Shown piece by piece: positions 62,062 to 64,000 of a stretch of 64,000 nucleotides of DNA (position 1 is the stretch's first letter; each line of letters begins with the position of its first letter). The DNA is from Bacteroidaceae bacterium (lineage in GTDB: Bacteria > Bacteroidota > Bacteroidia > Bacteroidales > Bacteroidaceae), in the NCBI GenBank assembly GCA_902362375.1, contig CABIVS010000003.1, positions 465,521 to 529,520 on the forward strand. Direction: 5' to 3'. Below the pieces are notes generated by a model. That model made no database searches, was not told the origin of the DNA, and worked only from the letters and a program-made list of their open reading frames with translations. The position numbers and the translations under genes are program-made.

Positions 62062-63528
62062 ATGAATAATGTGTTAATTCTGTTGGATAATCTGGATGAC
62101 TGGAAACCGTATTATGAGACAAGTAGTGTCCTGACTGTTTCCGACTATCTGAAAAACAAGCCGGTGGAGAAAGACCGGAAGTTAGTTATTAATCTTAGCA
62201 ATGATTACAGTTATAACTCTGAAGGGTATTACTGTTCGCTGCTAGCCCAAACGAGAGGACAGAAAGTCATTCCGGATGTTGATATCATCAACAAAATGGA
62301 GGCCGGAACGGGGGTGCGGATGGATCGTAGTCTGCAAGCCCTTTGCTATCAATGGATACAGAAGAATGACATCAAGGATGATATCTGGTATCTGAATATC
62401 TACTTTGGCAAATGCCGGGAAAAAGGTCTGGAACGGATTGCACGTTTTATTTTCGAGAATTACCCTTGTCCATTGTTGAGAGTGGCTTTGAATACTCATC
62501 CCAAAAATCAGATTGAGGGTATTCATTTTCTTTCCCTGAATCAGCTCAATGATGAAGAGCAGGATTTTTTTGCCAATACGCTGGATAACTTTAACAAGAA
62601 AATATGGCGTGCACCGAAGTCGGCAAAGGCTTCCCGCTATAGTCTGGCTGTATTGGTCGATCCACAGGAGAAATTTCCTCCCAGCAATAAAGGCGCTCTG
62701 CACAAATTGACGGAGGTAGCTAGGAAAATGAATATCCATGTGGAGATGATTACCGAAGATGACGCTATTCGTTTGCTCGAATTTGATGCCTTGTTTATTC
62801 GTACTACAACGTCGCTCAATCACTATACATTCCATTTGTCACAGTTGGCTGCACAAAACGGAATGGCTGTCATTGACGATCCGCTGTCTATCATCCGGTG
62901 CACGAATAAAGTGTATCTGAAAGAACTTTTTGAGAAAGAAAAGATACCTGCTCCCAAGTCTACATTGATTTTTCAATCCAACCATCATTCGTTCGAACAG
63001 ATAAGCGAACAGGTAGGCGCTCCTTTTATCCTGAAGATACCGGATGGCTCTTATTCCATTGGTATGAAAAAAGTGTCGAACGAAGAAGAGTTGCAAGCCA
63101 GTCTGAAGATACTGTTTGAAAAATCGGCTATCTTGCTGGCACAGGCATTTACTCCAACGGAGTTTGACTGGCGTGTCGGTTTATTGAACGGTGTACCGCT
63201 CTATGCTTGCAAATATTATATGGCAAAAGGACACTGGCAGATTTACTGTCATTATGATTCGGGCAGAAGCCGTTGTGGATTGGTAGATACGATTCCTATT
63301 TATCAGGTGCCTCGTGTGGTATTGGATACAGCTGTTAAGGCTGCCAATCTGATAGGAAAAGGGTTGTATGGAGTCGATCTGAAAATGGTGGATGATAAGG
63401 CTTATGTAATTGAAATCAATGATAATCCGAGCATTGATCATGGACTGGAAGATGCCATTATCGGTGATGAAATGTATTACCGTTTGTTGAATCACTTTGA
63501 ACAAGCGTTAGAAACGAAACATTATTGA
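62062..63528 (+). CDS. RimK-like ATP-grasp ligase with RLAN domain
   Basis: A 488-residue protein. The N-terminal about 160 residues fit the RLAN domain (RimK-like ATP-grasp N-terminal: VLILLDNLDDWKPYYETSSV, SNDYSYNSEGYYCSLLAQTR). The ATP-grasp core covers about 280-480 with PFILKIPDGSYSIGMKKV, LLAQAFTPTEFDWRVGLLNG and the metal-binding end MVDDKAYVIEINDNPSID. Such enzymes join an amino acid or peptide to a carboxylate through an acyl-phosphate. RLAN proteins are often paired or fused with GNAT domains, as here. The next gene starts at its stop codon. Confidence 0.9.
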   Translation: MNNVLILLDNLDDWKPYYETSSVLTVSDYLKNKPVEKDRKLVINLSNDYSYNSEGYYCSLLAQTRGQKVIPDVDIINKMEAGTGVRMDRSLQALCYQWIQKNDIKDDIWYLNIYFGKCREKGLERIARFIFENYPCPLLRVALNTHPKNQIEGIHFLSLNQLNDEEQDFFANTLDNFNKKIWRAPKSAKASRYSLAVLVDPQEKFPPSNKGALHKLTEVARKMNIHVEMITEDDAIRLLEFDALFIRTTTSLNHYTFHLSQLAAQNGMAVIDDPLSIIRCTNKVYLKELFEKEKIPAPKSTLIFQSNHHSFEQISEQVGAPFILKIPDGSYSIGMKKVSNEEELQASLKILFEKSAILLAQAFTPTEFDWRVGLLNGVPLYACKYYMAKGHWQIYCHYDSGRSRCGLVDTIPIYQVPRVVLDTAVKAANLIGKGLYGVDLKMVDDKAYVIEINDNPSIDHGLEDAIIGDEMYYRLLNHFEQALETKHY

Positions 63529-63530
63529 TT

Positions 63531-63983
63531 ATGGAGCCGATAGTCGTCCGTAAAGCACAGCAGGCAGACATTCCCGCTATTTTGGAAATAGAGTGGGAGT
63601 GTTTTCGGGAAGACAGTTTCTCAAAGGAGCAGTTTGCCTATCTGATAAGTCGTTCGAAAGGAACTTTCTATGTGATGATGGAGGGAGATAGGGTGATTGC
63701 TTATGTTTCCCTGTTATTTCATGGGGGAACTCGCTATTTAAGAATCTATTCGATAGCTGTTCATCCGGATTATAGAGGAAGAGGACTGGGGCAGGTATTG
63801 ATGGATCAGACGATTCAGACGGCCGGCGAATGTAAGGCTGCAAAGATTACGCTTGAAGTGAAAGTGACCAATACTTCCGCTATCGGACTATATATGAAAA
63901 ATGGCTTTATTCCTGCAGGAATAAAGCCATGCTATTATCACGATGGTTCGGATGCTATTTATATGCAGCGATTGATTCAATAA
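63531..63983 (+). CDS. GNAT N-acetyltransferase next to RimK-like ligase
   Basis: A 150-residue GNAT enzyme from the ATG at 63531 (MEPIVVRKAQQADIPAILEI). The acetyl-CoA loop is HPDYRGRGLGQVLMDQ (R/Q-x-x-G-x-G), and LRIYSIAVHPDY and ITLEVKVTNTSAIGLYMKNG complete the fold, resembling RimI-like N-alpha acetyltransferases. It begins 2 bases after the stop of the ligase gene, so the two are translated in close order. It could acetylate the ligase product or a partner peptide. The gene ends 17 bases from the right edge. Confidence 0.88.
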   Translation: MEPIVVRKAQQADIPAILEIEWECFREDSFSKEQFAYLISRSKGTFYVMMEGDRVIAYVSLLFHGGTRYLRIYSIAVHPDYRGRGLGQVLMDQTIQTAGECKAAKITLEVKVTNTSAIGLYMKNGFIPAGIKPCYYHDGSDAIYMQRLIQ

Positions 63984-64000
63984 TAAGTCTGCCTTCTCAC

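Noticed and set aside
1..64000. CRISPR arrays, tRNA and rRNA genes
   Set aside because: I saw no regularly spaced repeats, tRNA-like cloverleaves or rRNA sequence on either strand.

Overview
The window looks like a chromosomal segment of a gut Bacteroides, most like the thetaiotaomicron/ovatus/xylanisolvens group (inference). The reasons are a SusC/SusD polysaccharide-utilisation locus (PUL) run by a hybrid two-component regulator, Bacteroidota promoters with a TAnnTTTG -7 box and weak Shine-Dalgarno sites, a GldE-PPTase gene pair, DUF4248 and DUF4988 families, and the layout of the housekeeping genes. I see no tRNA, rRNA, CRISPR array or intact insertion sequence.

Layout. (1) 1-1.4 kb: the end of a replication-type module (DnaB-like helicase start, winged-helix-like protein, DUF4248), on the minus strand. 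(2) 1.6-5.9 kb: a phase-variation cassette made of a tyrosine recombinase, a 262-bp segment bounded by perfect 19-bp inverted repeats of the form GTTAC-N7-GTAAC, and a 996-residue coiled-coil surface lipoprotein that resembles the BT1927-type S-layer family. (3) 6.0-8.8 kb: a scrap-yard with a gene relic, an antitoxin-like protein followed by an internally deleted GNAT toxin-like protein, an AAA-ATPase/nuclease-like gene, and two near-identical 42-bp terminators. (4) 8.8-16.9 kb: core genes (RNase G, a 30-residue ribosome-associated protein, HU, MutY, SSB, GldE, phosphopantetheinyl transferase, YjdI/YjdJ, tryptophanase). (5) 17.1-22.9 kb: a vitamin B12 uptake operon behind a cobalamin riboswitch (BtuB-type receptor and two surface propeller lipoproteins). 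(6) 23.2-28.0 kb: a thioredoxin-like lipoprotein, a deletion scar joining a GH3 relic to a DUF6377 relic, a probable 98-bp MITE, and a PhoR/PhoB-like pair. (7) 28.2-33.3 kb: transglutaminase-like protein, DUF3805/3806 protein, ABC-F ATPase, histidinol phosphatase. (8) 33.4-55.7 kb: a PUL with PL8 lyase, GH88 unsaturated glucuronyl hydrolase, SusC/SusD, a DUF5017 lipoprotein, two fimbrillin-fold lipoproteins, a five-bladed propeller glycosidase-like protein, two DUF4988 beta-helix-type lipoproteins and one hybrid regulator. (9) 55.8-64 kb: M48 protease, FucI-like protein, aminotransferase, LolC/E-like permease, RimK-like ligase and GNAT enzyme.

How it works together. The PUL is arranged around the hybrid regulator: surface proteins capture a uronic-acid polysaccharide, PL8 cuts it by beta-elimination, SusC/D imports the unsaturated oligosaccharides and GH88 removes the terminal unsaturated uronate. 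No sulfatase is present, which favours an unsulfated substrate such as hyaluronan (inference). The B12 operon should be switched off by cobalamin. The S-layer-like gene should be ON or OFF according to the orientation of the segment upstream. The better promoter match in the orientation given points away from the gene, but a forward match also exists, so the state cannot be decided from sequence alone.
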